Origin: a bacterium
GTDB taxonomy: Bacteria > Desulfobacterota > Anaeroferrophillalia > Anaeroferrophillales > Tharpellaceae
DNA length: 5,738 nt
NCBI GenBank assembly: GCA_029935295.1
Contig: JAOZKP010000189.1
Coordinates: 1-5,738 of the forward strand
Direction of reading: 5' to 3'
Under the pieces are notes generated by a model. The model was not told where the DNA came from, ran no database searches, and saw only the letters and a list, made by a program, of their open reading frames with translations. This document shows positions 1 through 5,738 of the stretch, piece after piece; within the stretch, counting starts at the first letter, position 1, and the number at the start of each line of letters is the position of its first letter. Both the position numbers and the translations under genes were made by a program.

Positions 1-62
1 TGACCCCGTTTACGAGGGCGAAGCAAAGTTCACTTCTGCTCTCTAAAACCAGACAGTCAAAT
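1..62. other. Short edge segment after porA, unassigned
   Basis: This is the sequence beyond the porA stop codon. In the por operon direction (minus) one expects a beta subunit gene, but no ATG occurs here on that strand. The GTG and one TTG run quickly into stops. A second TTG near position 30 stays open to the edge but has no convincing ribosome binding site. On the plus strand, positions 2-46 read as 14 codons followed by TAA (ending K-F-T-S-A-L), which could be the tail of a convergent gene. That reading is too short to identify and could be chance. Confidence 0.2.
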
Positions 63-1211
63 CTAAAGCCAATTACATTCACTTGCGGACAACTGTTCCT
101 GATTCCTGACAATTTCGCTGATAGTTTCAGGAAAAACCTCTTTGCCGCCGAGGCTGATCATAACATCGTTGATGACGGGGCGTTCTGCGAGATCGTAAAG
201 GGCGGTTCGGATCTCCTGGCTCAAAGTGCCGCCAACGCCGTAGGAACAGGCCCGGTTCAAAACGATAACCCGTTTTTTATCTTTCAGGGCCGTCGTCAGT
301 TCATCTTTGGGAAAGGGCCGAAGCAGGCGGAGTTTGAAAAGGTCAACCGGGGTGCCGTTTTCATTCAGATTTGTCACGGCAACCCGGGCGGTGCCAGTCA
401 TGGCCCCACAGCAGATAATTGCCGTATCACTATTTTTATCACCCTCCTGACAGCGCATGACGGCCGTGTATTTACGGTCAAATTTCTGCGTAAATTCAGC
501 TTGGATCTGATCAATCAGGGTTAGAGCTTCAGTCATGGTTTCGGCGTAGGCTTTCTTCAGCTCGTAAAAAAGATCGGGCTGGGCCGCGCCGCTGAAGGTC
601 AGCGGATTTTCAGGGTCAAGTTGATATGGGGCCTGATAAGCTGGCAGAAATTCATCAACCATCTCCGGGGTGGGAATCAACAGGCGTTCCATGGTGTGTG
701 AGAGAATAAAACCGTCAATCATGACCATGATCGGCAACATCAGCTGTTCACTCGCTTTGTAGGCCATAATGATGGTGTCCAAGGCCTCCTGCGAGGTTTC
801 GCAATAGATCTGAAGCCAGCCGGTATCACGCTGTGAGAAACTGTCGCTCTGATCGCTCCAGATATTCCAGGGGGCGCCCAGAGCCCGGTTGGCATTAACC
901 AGAACTAGCGGCAGCCGGGCCCCGGCGAACCAATGCAAAACTTCATGCATCATCGCCAGGCCCTGGGAGCTGCTCGCTGTAAATGAGCGGCTGCCGGCTG
1001 AGACCGAACCTAAGACCGCGGCAATTGCCGACATCTCCGATTCGACCTTGATATACTGGCTCTTTAATTCACCGCTGTCGACCATCTCCGAGAGGGTTTC
1101 AATAATATGTGTCTGCGGGGTGATCGGGTAGGCCGAGATCACCTGCGGGCGGCAGAGTCTGACGCCGTGGGCGATGGCCTCGCTGCCGAGAAGGATTGCC
1201 GGTTTTTCCAT
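63..1211 (-). CDS. porA: Pyruvate:ferredoxin oxidoreductase, alpha subunit
   Basis: This is the alpha subunit of a multi-subunit, CoA-dependent 2-oxoacid:ferredoxin oxidoreductase, a cytoplasmic enzyme that converts pyruvate and CoA to acetyl-CoA, CO2 and reduced ferredoxin. At 382 residues it has the usual length. The pyrimidine-binding (domain I) region shows YPITPQT at about 28-34, KVESEMSAI at 55-63, and TASSSQGLAMMHEVL at 78-92. The segment NIWSDQSDSFSQRDTGW (116-132) closely resembles archaeal PorA as I remember it, which favours pyruvate over 2-oxoglutarate or branched-chain acids. The transketolase C-like domain follows at about 262-370, with LLRPFP at 296-301 and LGGKEVF at 354-360. 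The ATG is supported by AGGAGG 9 nt upstream, and the gene starts 1 nt after the preceding stop, so it is the third gene of the operon. Substrate preference is inferred from similarity only. The partner beta subunit is not visible. Confidence 0.93.
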   Translation of the reverse strand: MEKPAILLGSEAIAHGVRLCRPQVISAYPITPQTHIIETLSEMVDSGELKSQYIKVESEMSAIAAVLGSVSAGSRSFTASSSQGLAMMHEVLHWFAGARLPLVLVNANRALGAPWNIWSDQSDSFSQRDTGWLQIYCETSQEALDTIIMAYKASEQLMLPIMVMIDGFILSHTMERLLIPTPEMVDEFLPAYQAPYQLDPENPLTFSGAAQPDLFYELKKAYAETMTEALTLIDQIQAEFTQKFDRKYTAVMRCQEGDKNSDTAIICCGAMTGTARVAVTNLNENGTPVDLFKLRLLRPFPKDELTTALKDKKRVIVLNRACSYGVGGTLSQEIRTALYDLAERPVINDVMISLGGKEVFPETISEIVRNQEQLSASECNWL

Positions 1212-1212
1212 C

Positions 1213-2829
1213 TTAAAGATCCTCCTCCATCTCGATTACGCCGCGCGGGCAGATCTCAGCACACTGGCCGCAGCCCTTGCAGTGATCGTAATCAAAAAGT
1301 ATTTGTGATTCTGAATTGCCGCTCTCCCGGTTGATCGCAATTGCGACATCGGGACAGAAGAACCAGCAGATGCCGCAGGTCGTGCAGCTGCCGCAACTGA
1401 GACAGCGTCCAGCTTCACTTTCAAGCTGTTCCAAACTTAATCCCGGATGAACTTCAGAGAAATTAGTAGTTCTAGTAGCAGCGGTAAGCTGCGGGATTTT
1501 GATTGCCGGTTTTTTAGTATAGTAATTTAGATGAAGCTGTTCGTAGGTAATCGGGGGGTGGTTTTCTACTTGATTAGGGTCTAATCTTTCAGAGAACAGG
1601 CCGAATTTTCGGAGAATCGTTTCTGCGGCTCTCCGGCCCGAGGCTAAAGCTTCGGCCACTGAGGCGGCACCATGTGAAAAATCGCCGGCTTTTAATAAAT
1701 CCGGCCCGCAATCTTGAAAACCACTGCCGCTCTCCTGACCGGTCGCCGCAATCAGGCAGTCGGTGGTGATGGATTCGATAAAATCTGCGGCCTCTATCCG
1801 GTCGCCGTTTTTTTGGCTCCGGTGGATATCAAGGCTCAAACCGCTGCCATTATCTGTAACTTTTTCAATGATGGCTACTTCCTGAATCGGCAGACCCTCG
1901 GCTTGCGCCTCTTGAATCTCATCGGGATAGGCCGGCATCTCATCTAAAGTTCGGCGATAGATGATTTTTACAGTTTTGCCAAGTCGTTTAAGCGATCGGG
2001 CCGCATCCAGGGCCGCATTGCCGCCGCCGATAACCACAAAATTCTGTCCGGATATATCTTTACCCCGGCTGATTGCGGCTAAAATTTCCAAAGCTCCTTT
2101 AACTCTTGCGTTTTTCGGCCAGGATTTCGGGATGCTTGATTGTGTAAGCCCCGGGGCCGCAATCACGGCATCGTACTCTGTGCTTAATTTTTCGAAATCA
2201 GCTGGCTCAATTTTATGGTTGCAGAGCAGCTTAATCTTATAGCTGTCAATAATATTTTTGATCTCTTTTTCCAGAATCTGACGCGGCAGCCGGTAGGCCG
2301 GGATGCCGTAGCGTAAAAGGCCGCCGGGGTTTTCGGCCTGCTCGAAGATGGTGACTTGCACACCTTGGCGGGCAAGAAAAACTGCGGCTGCAAGTCCGGC
2401 CGGGCCGGAACCGATTATAGCGACTTTTTCATGACGTTCCTGGTTTTCGACTGAGTGCGGTTGAGTCAGGCCGAGATCGCCTAAGGCCCGTTCGACATTG
2501 CCGATCAAAACCGCTTCATCAAAATCGGTGCGGTTGCAGGCACTCTGGCAGAAGTTGGGGCAGACCCGGCCGGTAACCGCCGGCAGCGGGTTGTTTTGGC
2601 GGAGAATTTTAAGTGCTTGTAGATGATTGCCAGCAGTAAATTCCTGCATGTAGTCGGCAATTGCAATATGCAGGGGGCAGGCTTCAAGGCAGGGGGATTT
2701 TTTCGGTTTCAAAGCGGGTCGGAAAAATTTCCAGCTGCCGGTCATATTAACCGCGGTTGAGCTGAAAGCAATTGGCAGCCCGCTGAAATCACCGTTCCGG
2801 ATGGCTTCTATATGTTTTAATTCAGTCAT
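1213..2829 (-). CDS. GltD-like FAD/NAD(P) oxidoreductase fused to a 2[4Fe-4S] ferredoxin (Por delta-like) domain
   Basis: This 538-residue cytoplasmic flavoprotein probably exchanges electrons between NAD(P)H and the pyruvate oxidoreductase or its ferredoxin. Domains in order: an N-terminal Fe-S/helical region with C47 and C51 (CLEACPLHIAI) and C90, C94, C98 (VCPNFCQSAC); an FAD-binding Rossmann fold with GSGPAG at 140-145 and the following PGGLLRYGIPAYRLP; a second nucleotide-binding fold with IGGGNAALDAA at 267-277 and YRRTLDEMPAYPDEI at 291-305, as in the glutamate synthase small subunit; ATGQ at 362-365; then a ferredoxin domain. That domain has C482-x2-C485-x2-C488-x3-C492-P and C517-x2-C520-x2-C523-x3-C527-P, plus an extra pair C476/C479 just before. 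It appears to replace the separate delta subunit (PorD) of archaeal enzymes. The gene starts 3 nt after porG with only a weak ribosome binding site, so translational coupling is likely. Residues 1-46 have no cysteine, so the first CxxC pair of classical GltD is absent. Domain assignment is firm; electron direction and NADH versus NADPH use are inferred. Confidence 0.88.
   Translation of the reverse strand: MTELKHIEAIRNGDFSGLPIAFSSTAVNMTGSWKFFRPALKPKKSPCLEACPLHIAIADYMQEFTAGNHLQALKILRQNNPLPAVTGRVCPNFCQSACNRTDFDEAVLIGNVERALGDLGLTQPHSVENQERHEKVAIIGSGPAGLAAAVFLARQGVQVTIFEQAENPGGLLRYGIPAYRLPRQILEKEIKNIIDSYKIKLLCNHKIEPADFEKLSTEYDAVIAAPGLTQSSIPKSWPKNARVKGALEILAAISRGKDISGQNFVVIGGGNAALDAARSLKRLGKTVKIIYRRTLDEMPAYPDEIQEAQAEGLPIQEVAIIEKVTDNGSGLSLDIHRSQKNGDRIEAADFIESITTDCLIAATGQESGSGFQDCGPDLLKAGDFSHGAASVAEALASGRRAAETILRKFGLFSERLDPNQVENHPPITYEQLHLNYYTKKPAIKIPQLTAATRTTNFSEVHPGLSLEQLESEAGRCLSCGSCTTCGICWFFCPDVAIAINRESGNSESQILFDYDHCKGCGQCAEICPRGVIEMEEDL
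1221..1226 (-). promoter_or_regulatory. Strong Shine-Dalgarno site for porA
   Basis: On the minus strand AGGAGG lies 9 nt before the porA ATG, inside the last codons of the upstream flavoprotein gene (its Met-Glu-Glu-Asp-Leu end). It is part of a longer GGAGGAGG run. It is the strongest ribosome binding site in the por operon and fixes the porA start. Confidence 0.75.
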
Positions 2830-2832
2830 GGT

Positions 2833-3405
2833 TTAATGGCCTGCTTTTTCATAAGCTGCGTAGAGAGCTTTCTCGTTGTCTTCAAGGCGGGCGGGGATGA
2901 AATTCGGCATGGCCCGGACCAGGCTTTCCGGTTTAACCAGACCGCTGACTTGAGCCAGAGCTCCCAGGACCGGGGCATTGATTAAGGGCATGAATTCCGT
3001 GCCGAGGCCGAATTTAAGCGCGATTCGGTTTAAGTTGATAGTTACAACCTGAAATGGCAGTTCGCTATTGAAATTGTCATCTTTGCCGAAATTGAATTCT
3101 TTTGCCGGCAGATCGCTATTGATAAGAATAATGCCGCCATCTTTAAGGCCGTCGGTAACCGGTACCGACTCAATCAGCCGGGCCGCCATGACAACGACAA
3201 AGTCGGGGGTAGTAACCCGGCTGCGGACGTTGATGAAACTGTCATCAACACGGACAAAAGCGGCTACCGGAGCGCCGCGGCGCTCGGCCCCGAATGTGGG
3301 AAAAGCCTGAGCGTAACGATCCTCAAAAAAAAGCGCCTGGGCGAGGATCTTTGAGGCAATTACCGCCCCCTGGCCGCCGCGGCCGTGAAATCGGATCTCC
3401 TGCAT
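2833..3405 (-). CDS. porG: Pyruvate:ferredoxin oxidoreductase, gamma subunit
   Basis: This is the gamma subunit of the 2-oxoacid:ferredoxin oxidoreductase, the domain of the complex associated with CoA binding. It has 190 residues, the normal length for a free-standing gamma subunit. Family hallmarks are FHGRGGQGAVIASKILA at about 6-22, AFPTFGAERRGAPVAAFVR at 34-52, PDFVVVM at 67-73, and NAPVLGALA at 143-151. It is the first gene of the operon. The ATG at 3405 is preceded by AAGAAG (3414-3419) at 8 nt, a modest ribosome binding site. The stop lies 3 nt before the flavoprotein start. A candidate promoter lies about 60-90 bases upstream in the divergent intergenic region. Assignment to pyruvate rather than another 2-oxoacid rests mainly on the alpha subunit of the same operon. 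Confidence 0.92.
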   Translation of the reverse strand: MQEIRFHGRGGQGAVIASKILAQALFFEDRYAQAFPTFGAERRGAPVAAFVRVDDSFINVRSRVTTPDFVVVMAARLIESVPVTDGLKDGGIILINSDLPAKEFNFGKDDNFNSELPFQVVTINLNRIALKFGLGTEFMPLINAPVLGALAQVSGLVKPESLVRAMPNFIPARLEDNEKALYAAYEKAGH

Positions 3406-3467
3406 AATGAAATCTTCTTATTTCTCAGATTGAAACTTGAATTAATTATGGTGAAAAATCAGGTTCA

Positions 3468-3496
3468 TTTCTAAACCCGGTTGCGTCTAAAGTCAA
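3468..3496 (-). promoter_or_regulatory. Candidate sigma70-type promoter for the por operon
   Basis: Read on the minus strand, TTGACT (3496-3491) is followed after exactly 17 nt by TAGAAA (3473-3468). The first box matches the -35 consensus at 5 of 6 positions and the second matches the -10 consensus at 4 of 6. This would leave a leader of roughly 55-60 nt before the porG ATG. It was found by eye; no transcript data support it. Confidence 0.4.
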
Positions 3497-3503
3497 GTTC
3501 ATA

Positions 3504-3532
3504 TTGACTGTTGACCCGCTTCCGACTATTAA
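3504..3532 (+). promoter_or_regulatory. Candidate sigma70-type promoter for the DUF805 gene
   Basis: TTGACT (3504-3509) is followed after 17 nt by TATTAA (3527-3532), matching the -35 box at 5 of 6 positions and the -10 box at 4 of 6. The leader would be about 70 nt. A second TTGAC lies 7 nt downstream of the first, so the exact -35 box is uncertain. Its -35 box is the mirror image of the one proposed for the por operon on the other strand. Confidence 0.4.
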
Positions 3533-3607
3533 GATTGTAAAAAAAATATGTTCAAGAGCATAAATCTGAGCGTTTTTGAGAGTGATTGAACTGGAGGAAG
3601 AATTTAT

Positions 3608-3973
3608 ATGAAGTGGTATCTTGAAGTTTTAAAGAAATATATAGTTTTCGATGGCCGGGCCCGGCGTCAGGAATACTGGATGTTTATGTTGGTCAATTTT
3701 GTTGTTTCCGTGGTGCTCGCAATCTTGAGTTTCGGTACGCTGGAAGCCCTCTATGGCCTGGCCGTCTTTCTCCCCAGTCTCGGGGTCTCATTCCGGCGCT
3801 TACACGATACCGACCGGAGCGGATTATGGCTCTTGTTGGGTTTGATTCCTCTTCTCGGTGCCCTGGTGCTATTGTATTTTTTCGCCCAGGATAGCACTTC
3901 CGGTCCCAACCAGTACGGCCCTAATCCCAAAAGTGATATCTTGTATGCTGAGTATGAGGAAGTCGACGAGTAA
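3608..3973 (+). CDS. DUF805 family inner membrane protein
   Basis: This is a small integral membrane protein of 121 residues, related to the E. coli YhaH/YhaI type. The biochemical role of the family is unknown. The diagnostic motifs are present: FDGRARRQEYW at 14-24, VSFRRLHDTDRSG at 60-72, and a polar tail DSTSGPNQYGPNP at 95-107. Hydrophobic stretches at about 24-43, 45-60 and 73-93 suggest three close-packed membrane segments. The linker between the first two is very short, so they could form one long hairpin. The C-terminus is acidic (EYEEVDE). The ATG is supported by GGAGGA (3593-3598) at 9 nt. The gene is monocistronic, divergent from the por operon and convergent with the downstream ATPase gene, with only 33 nt between the two stops. 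No functional link to the neighbours can be shown. Confidence 0.9.
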   Translation: MKWYLEVLKKYIVFDGRARRQEYWMFMLVNFVVSVVLAILSFGTLEALYGLAVFLPSLGVSFRRLHDTDRSGLWLLLGLIPLLGALVLLYFFAQDSTSGPNQYGPNPKSDILYAEYEEVDE

Positions 3974-4006
3974 AAAAGAGTCAAAAAAAGTATATGTGGA
4001 CCTTGT

Positions 4007-5284
4007 TTACTCCAAAAGCCAGTCGGTAACTTTTTTAACTTCTATCCATTCCGGAAGATTTTCAACAAGGGAGCTTGTCTCCCGGATAATCAGCAGGCCT
4101 TCCTCACTTTTAAGCCGCTGCCTGGCTTTTTCCAGCCCCTTCAATTCCCGGTTAAGGTTTTCCTGATGTAAAGTCTCTACCACCTGAACCGGAATTGGCT
4201 GCTCGACGCCGGTGGAAATAACAAAATCACACTCATATCCATTTTTTAAGAAATGGATATCTTCAGCATCCTTACGTAGTTTGGTGAAAACCAGATTTTC
4301 AAGGAGCTGTCCCCGATCTTCTGAAAAAGAGAAACGGGTTGCCGATGCGAAACCATTATCATAAAGATAAATTTTTCGGTTACTCATCTCTCTTTTTACC
4401 AGGGAGGGGTCATACTTCTCGACCGCAGTTACCATGTAGACCGAAAATATCTGTTCAATCAGCCGGTAAATGGAATTTTTGCTGATCTTGACTCCTCGTG
4501 ATTTCAGATCGTTATAAAATTTATTGACAGAAAACTCCTTGGTAAATGAAGCGATAAGACGTTTGATTAAATATTTCAGAACGAAAGCATCGCGAATCTC
4601 ATATCGATCCAGCAGATCTCGATAGAGCATTACATTAAAATATTCCTGCAGGACATCCGGCTTAAAATGGGTCTCGATTTCAACCAACTCCGGATATCCG
4701 CCCCAAACCAGATATTCGGCGAAGCTGTTCTCGATTCGGGCCCGGTTTCTGGTTGAATAGCGATCTTTTGGATCAATATCCTTAAAAGTCAGAAATTCAT
4801 AGAATGAGAGTGGCATTATCTCAAAAGAGAGGCTGCGGCCGCGCAGAGAGGTGGCGATTTCTTGCGACAGCATCTTTGCATTTGAACCGGTAAGAAATAT
4901 CTTCTTGCTTACCGTGTCATAGAGCCGGCGAACATACTTTTCCCAGCCATTCAATTCCTGGATTTCGTCAAAGAAGAGATATATTTCTGCCAACTCCTGT
5001 TCCGGGTAGAGTTCAAGGTAGGCTCCGAGAATCTGATCATAATCGCTCTCAAGTTCAAGGCGTTCATCTTCAAAATTAAGATAGATAAATTGCTTCTTCT
5101 GGACGCCACGCTCTTCCAAAGAAGCTATCATCTGAAAAAAATACCAGGTTTTGCCGGCCCGCCGCGGTCCGACAATAGTCACAATCTTTCCCAGATCAAG
5201 AGGTACCTGTAACTGCCGGGGTTTGAATGACGGCAAAGGTCGCGAGTGGAAATCCTTAATAATGTTTTTTAGGAGCTGCTTCAT
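4007..5284 (-). CDS. AAA ATPase with C-terminal DUF4143 domain
   Basis: This 425-residue protein belongs to the AAA_14/DUF4143 family of P-loop ATPases. The family is common in anaerobes and archaea, often in many copies, and its role is unknown. The N-terminal ATPase domain has Walker A GPRRAGKT at 39-46, Walker B IYLFFDEIQ at 101-109 (D106, E107), and a sensor-like LTGSN at 131-135. It ends with the family motif RGRSLSFEIMPLSFYEF at 148-164. WGGYPELV at 194-201 links to the DUF4143 region, where EYFNVMLYRDLLDRYEIRD (214-232) is typical. A winged-helix-like stretch follows at about 248-282. The C-terminus resembles a PD-(D/E)xK nuclease fold: E329, D353 in YECDFVI, and PVQVV at 365-369, where the usual lysine is replaced by valine, so cleavage activity is doubtful. 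The ATG at 5284 has AAGGA 12 nt upstream, somewhat far. The gene looks more AT-rich than the por operon, consistent with lateral transfer. It follows glgB on the same strand after 117 nt. Confidence 0.88.
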   Translation of the reverse strand: MKQLLKNIIKDFHSRPLPSFKPRQLQVPLDLGKIVTIVGPRRAGKTWYFFQMIASLEERGVQKKQFIYLNFEDERLELESDYDQILGAYLELYPEQELAEIYLFFDEIQELNGWEKYVRRLYDTVSKKIFLTGSNAKMLSQEIATSLRGRSLSFEIMPLSFYEFLTFKDIDPKDRYSTRNRARIENSFAEYLVWGGYPELVEIETHFKPDVLQEYFNVMLYRDLLDRYEIRDAFVLKYLIKRLIASFTKEFSVNKFYNDLKSRGVKISKNSIYRLIEQIFSVYMVTAVEKYDPSLVKREMSNRKIYLYDNGFASATRFSFSEDRGQLLENLVFTKLRKDAEDIHFLKNGYECDFVISTGVEQPIPVQVVETLHQENLNRELKGLEKARQRLKSEEGLLIIRETSSLVENLPEWIEVKKVTDWLLE

Positions 5285-5292
5285 ATTTGTCT

Positions 5293-5320
5293 ATTTTCCT
5301 TATTTAAGGGAAAATGTCAA
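5293..5320 (-). promoter_or_regulatory. Weak candidate promoter for the ATPase gene
   Basis: On the minus strand a perfect TTGACA (5320-5315) is followed after 16 nt by GAAAAT (5298-5293), a 4 of 6 match to the -10 consensus. Transcription from it would begin only a few bases before the ATG and would leave out the AAGGA element, giving an almost leaderless message. This makes the call uncertain. The -35 box sits beside and between the inverted hexamers. Confidence 0.25.
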
Positions 5321-5346
5321 TGGTTATTTTCCTTAATAATGAAAAT
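5293..5346. repeat. Four alternating inverted hexamers before the ATPase gene
   Basis: ATTTTC occurs at 5293-5298 and 5326-5331, and its reverse complement GAAAAT at 5310-5315 and 5341-5346. The orientations alternate and successive starts are 17, 16 and 15 bases apart. The inner copies extend further: ATTTTCCTTA (5293-5302), TTAAGGGAAAAT (5304-5315) and ATTTTCCTTAA (5326-5336), so neighbouring arms could pair with one extra G. The array overlaps the candidate promoter and ribosome binding site of the ATPase gene, so an operator or a leader RNA structure is plausible. Low-complexity AT sequence is the alternative. Confidence 0.5.
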
Positions 5347-5357
5347 CACGCCATTTT

Positions 5358-5385
5358 AATAAAGATCCATAAAAAAGATCTTATT
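5358..5385 (-). terminator. Possible weak hairpin terminator after glgB
   Basis: An inverted repeat of 9 base pairs with one bulged A pairs 5358-5367 with 5377-5385 around a 9-nt loop, 16 nt past the glgB stop. The stem is AT-rich, with only two G-C pairs. The only T-rich sequence is within the loop and the far arm, so this is not a classical terminator and may allow read-through into the ATPase gene. Confidence 0.28.
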
Positions 5386-5401
5386 CAATTGATTATGTCG
5401 A

Positions 5402-5738
5402 TCAGTCCTTTTGCAGAATTAGGGCTCCTAACGGTGGTACGGTAATTTCGGCCGATGCATTAAGGCCATGAAATGGAATTGTGGTACTGGTTATCTCGCC
5501 CATATTGCCCTGGTTGCCACCGCCGTAAATTTCAGCATCAGAATTGAAAAGTTCACTGTAGCAACCTGCATGTGGCAGGCCGATGCGGTAGCCGTTATGG
5601 GTCAACGGCGTCAGGTTGAGGACGCAGATAATTGTATCCTTCTCCTCTTTTCCCACTCTTTTATAAATCAGAATTGAATTTTTATAATCATGGCAGTCGA
5701 TCCAGGCAAAGCCGGAATCGTCATCATCTTTTTGCCAG
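5402..5738 (-). CDS. glgB: 1,4-alpha-glucan branching enzyme, C-terminal part (cut by window edge)
   Basis: This is the last 111 codons of a glycogen branching enzyme, which cuts alpha-1,4-glucan chains and re-attaches them by alpha-1,6 bonds in glycogen synthesis. The reading frame stays open through the window edge at 5738, so the start lies outside; an in-frame GTG at 5656 is internal. The visible part covers the end of the catalytic region (GFAWIDCHDYKNSIL, then YKRVGKEE) and the all-beta C-terminal domain. Hallmarks are VLNLTPLTHNGYRIGLPHAGCYSELFNSDAEIYGGGNQGN and the closing SAEITVPPLGALIL, both very close to GlgB sequences. The catalytic residues of the GH13 barrel are beyond the edge and cannot be checked. 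No other glycogen gene is visible in the window. Confidence 0.92.
   Translation of the reverse strand, partial: WQKDDDDSGFAWIDCHDYKNSILIYKRVGKEEKDTIICVLNLTPLTHNGYRIGLPHAGCYSELFNSDAEIYGGGNQGNMGEITSTTIPFHGLNASAEITVPPLGALILQKD

Noticed and set aside
22..40. Near-palindrome AGCAAAGT-TC-ACTTCTGCT after porA, considered as a terminator
   Set aside because: The loop is only 2 nt, there is one bulge, and no T-tract follows on either strand; it could lie inside coding sequence.
889..1131. Plus-strand open frame antisense to porA
   Set aside because: It lies wholly within the well-supported porA gene, its product resembles no family I know, and no ribosome binding site was apparent.
3406..3607. Riboswitch or small RNA in the por/DUF805 intergenic region
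   Set aside because: Apart from the promoter-like boxes and ribosome binding sites, no extended base-paired structure or known riboswitch core could be seen.
3974..4006. Bidirectional terminator between the DUF805 and ATPase genes
   Set aside because: There are A-rich runs (T-rich on the minus strand), but no stem longer than 3 base pairs precedes them.
5402..5656. Small independent gene of 84 codons starting at GTG 5656
   Set aside because: The frame continues open to the window edge and the upstream codons also match the branching enzyme, so the GTG is an internal valine codon.
5468..5677. Plus-strand open frame of 69 codons antisense to glgB
   Set aside because: The opposite strand encodes an unmistakable branching enzyme C-terminus, so this is a shadow frame.

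Overview
The window looks like a piece of chromosome from an anaerobic bacterium that uses ferredoxin-linked 2-oxoacid metabolism and stores glycogen. The por operon has a gamma / flavoprotein-ferredoxin / alpha order, which from memory is common in Desulfobacterota and related anaerobes. That taxonomic hint is an inference and is weak. No rRNA, tRNA, insertion sequence, CRISPR array or phage gene was seen.

Layout. Positions 63-3405 (minus strand) hold a tight three-gene operon for a pyruvate:ferredoxin oxidoreductase. In transcription order these are the gamma subunit (porG, 2833-3405), a GltD-like FAD/NAD(P) oxidoreductase with a C-terminal 2[4Fe-4S] ferredoxin domain (1213-2829), and the alpha subunit (porA, 63-1211). 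The gaps between them are 3 nt and 1 nt. The thiamine-diphosphate-binding beta subunit needed for activity is not in the window, and no well-supported start for it lies in the 62 bases after porA. Positions 3406-3607 are a divergent promoter region in which the two proposed -35 boxes form a perfect inverted repeat. Positions 3608-3973 (plus strand) encode a small DUF805 membrane protein. It converges on an AAA ATPase of the DUF4143 type (4007-5284, minus). The ATPase is preceded by an AT-rich leader with four alternating inverted hexamers. At the right edge (5402-5738, minus) is the 3' end of a glycogen branching enzyme gene (glgB), cut by the window.

How the genes work together. The por genes would couple CoA-dependent pyruvate oxidation (or reductive carboxylation) to ferredoxin. 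The fused flavoprotein suggests that electrons can also pass to or from NAD(P)H. The DUF805, ATPase and glgB genes have no evident functional link to this. The ATPase looks like an accessory gene inserted between housekeeping genes. Most of the window is ordinary metabolism. The parts most worth a second look are the flavoprotein fusion with its reduced N-terminal cysteine set, the repeat array before the ATPase, the palindromic divergent promoter, and the missing beta subunit.
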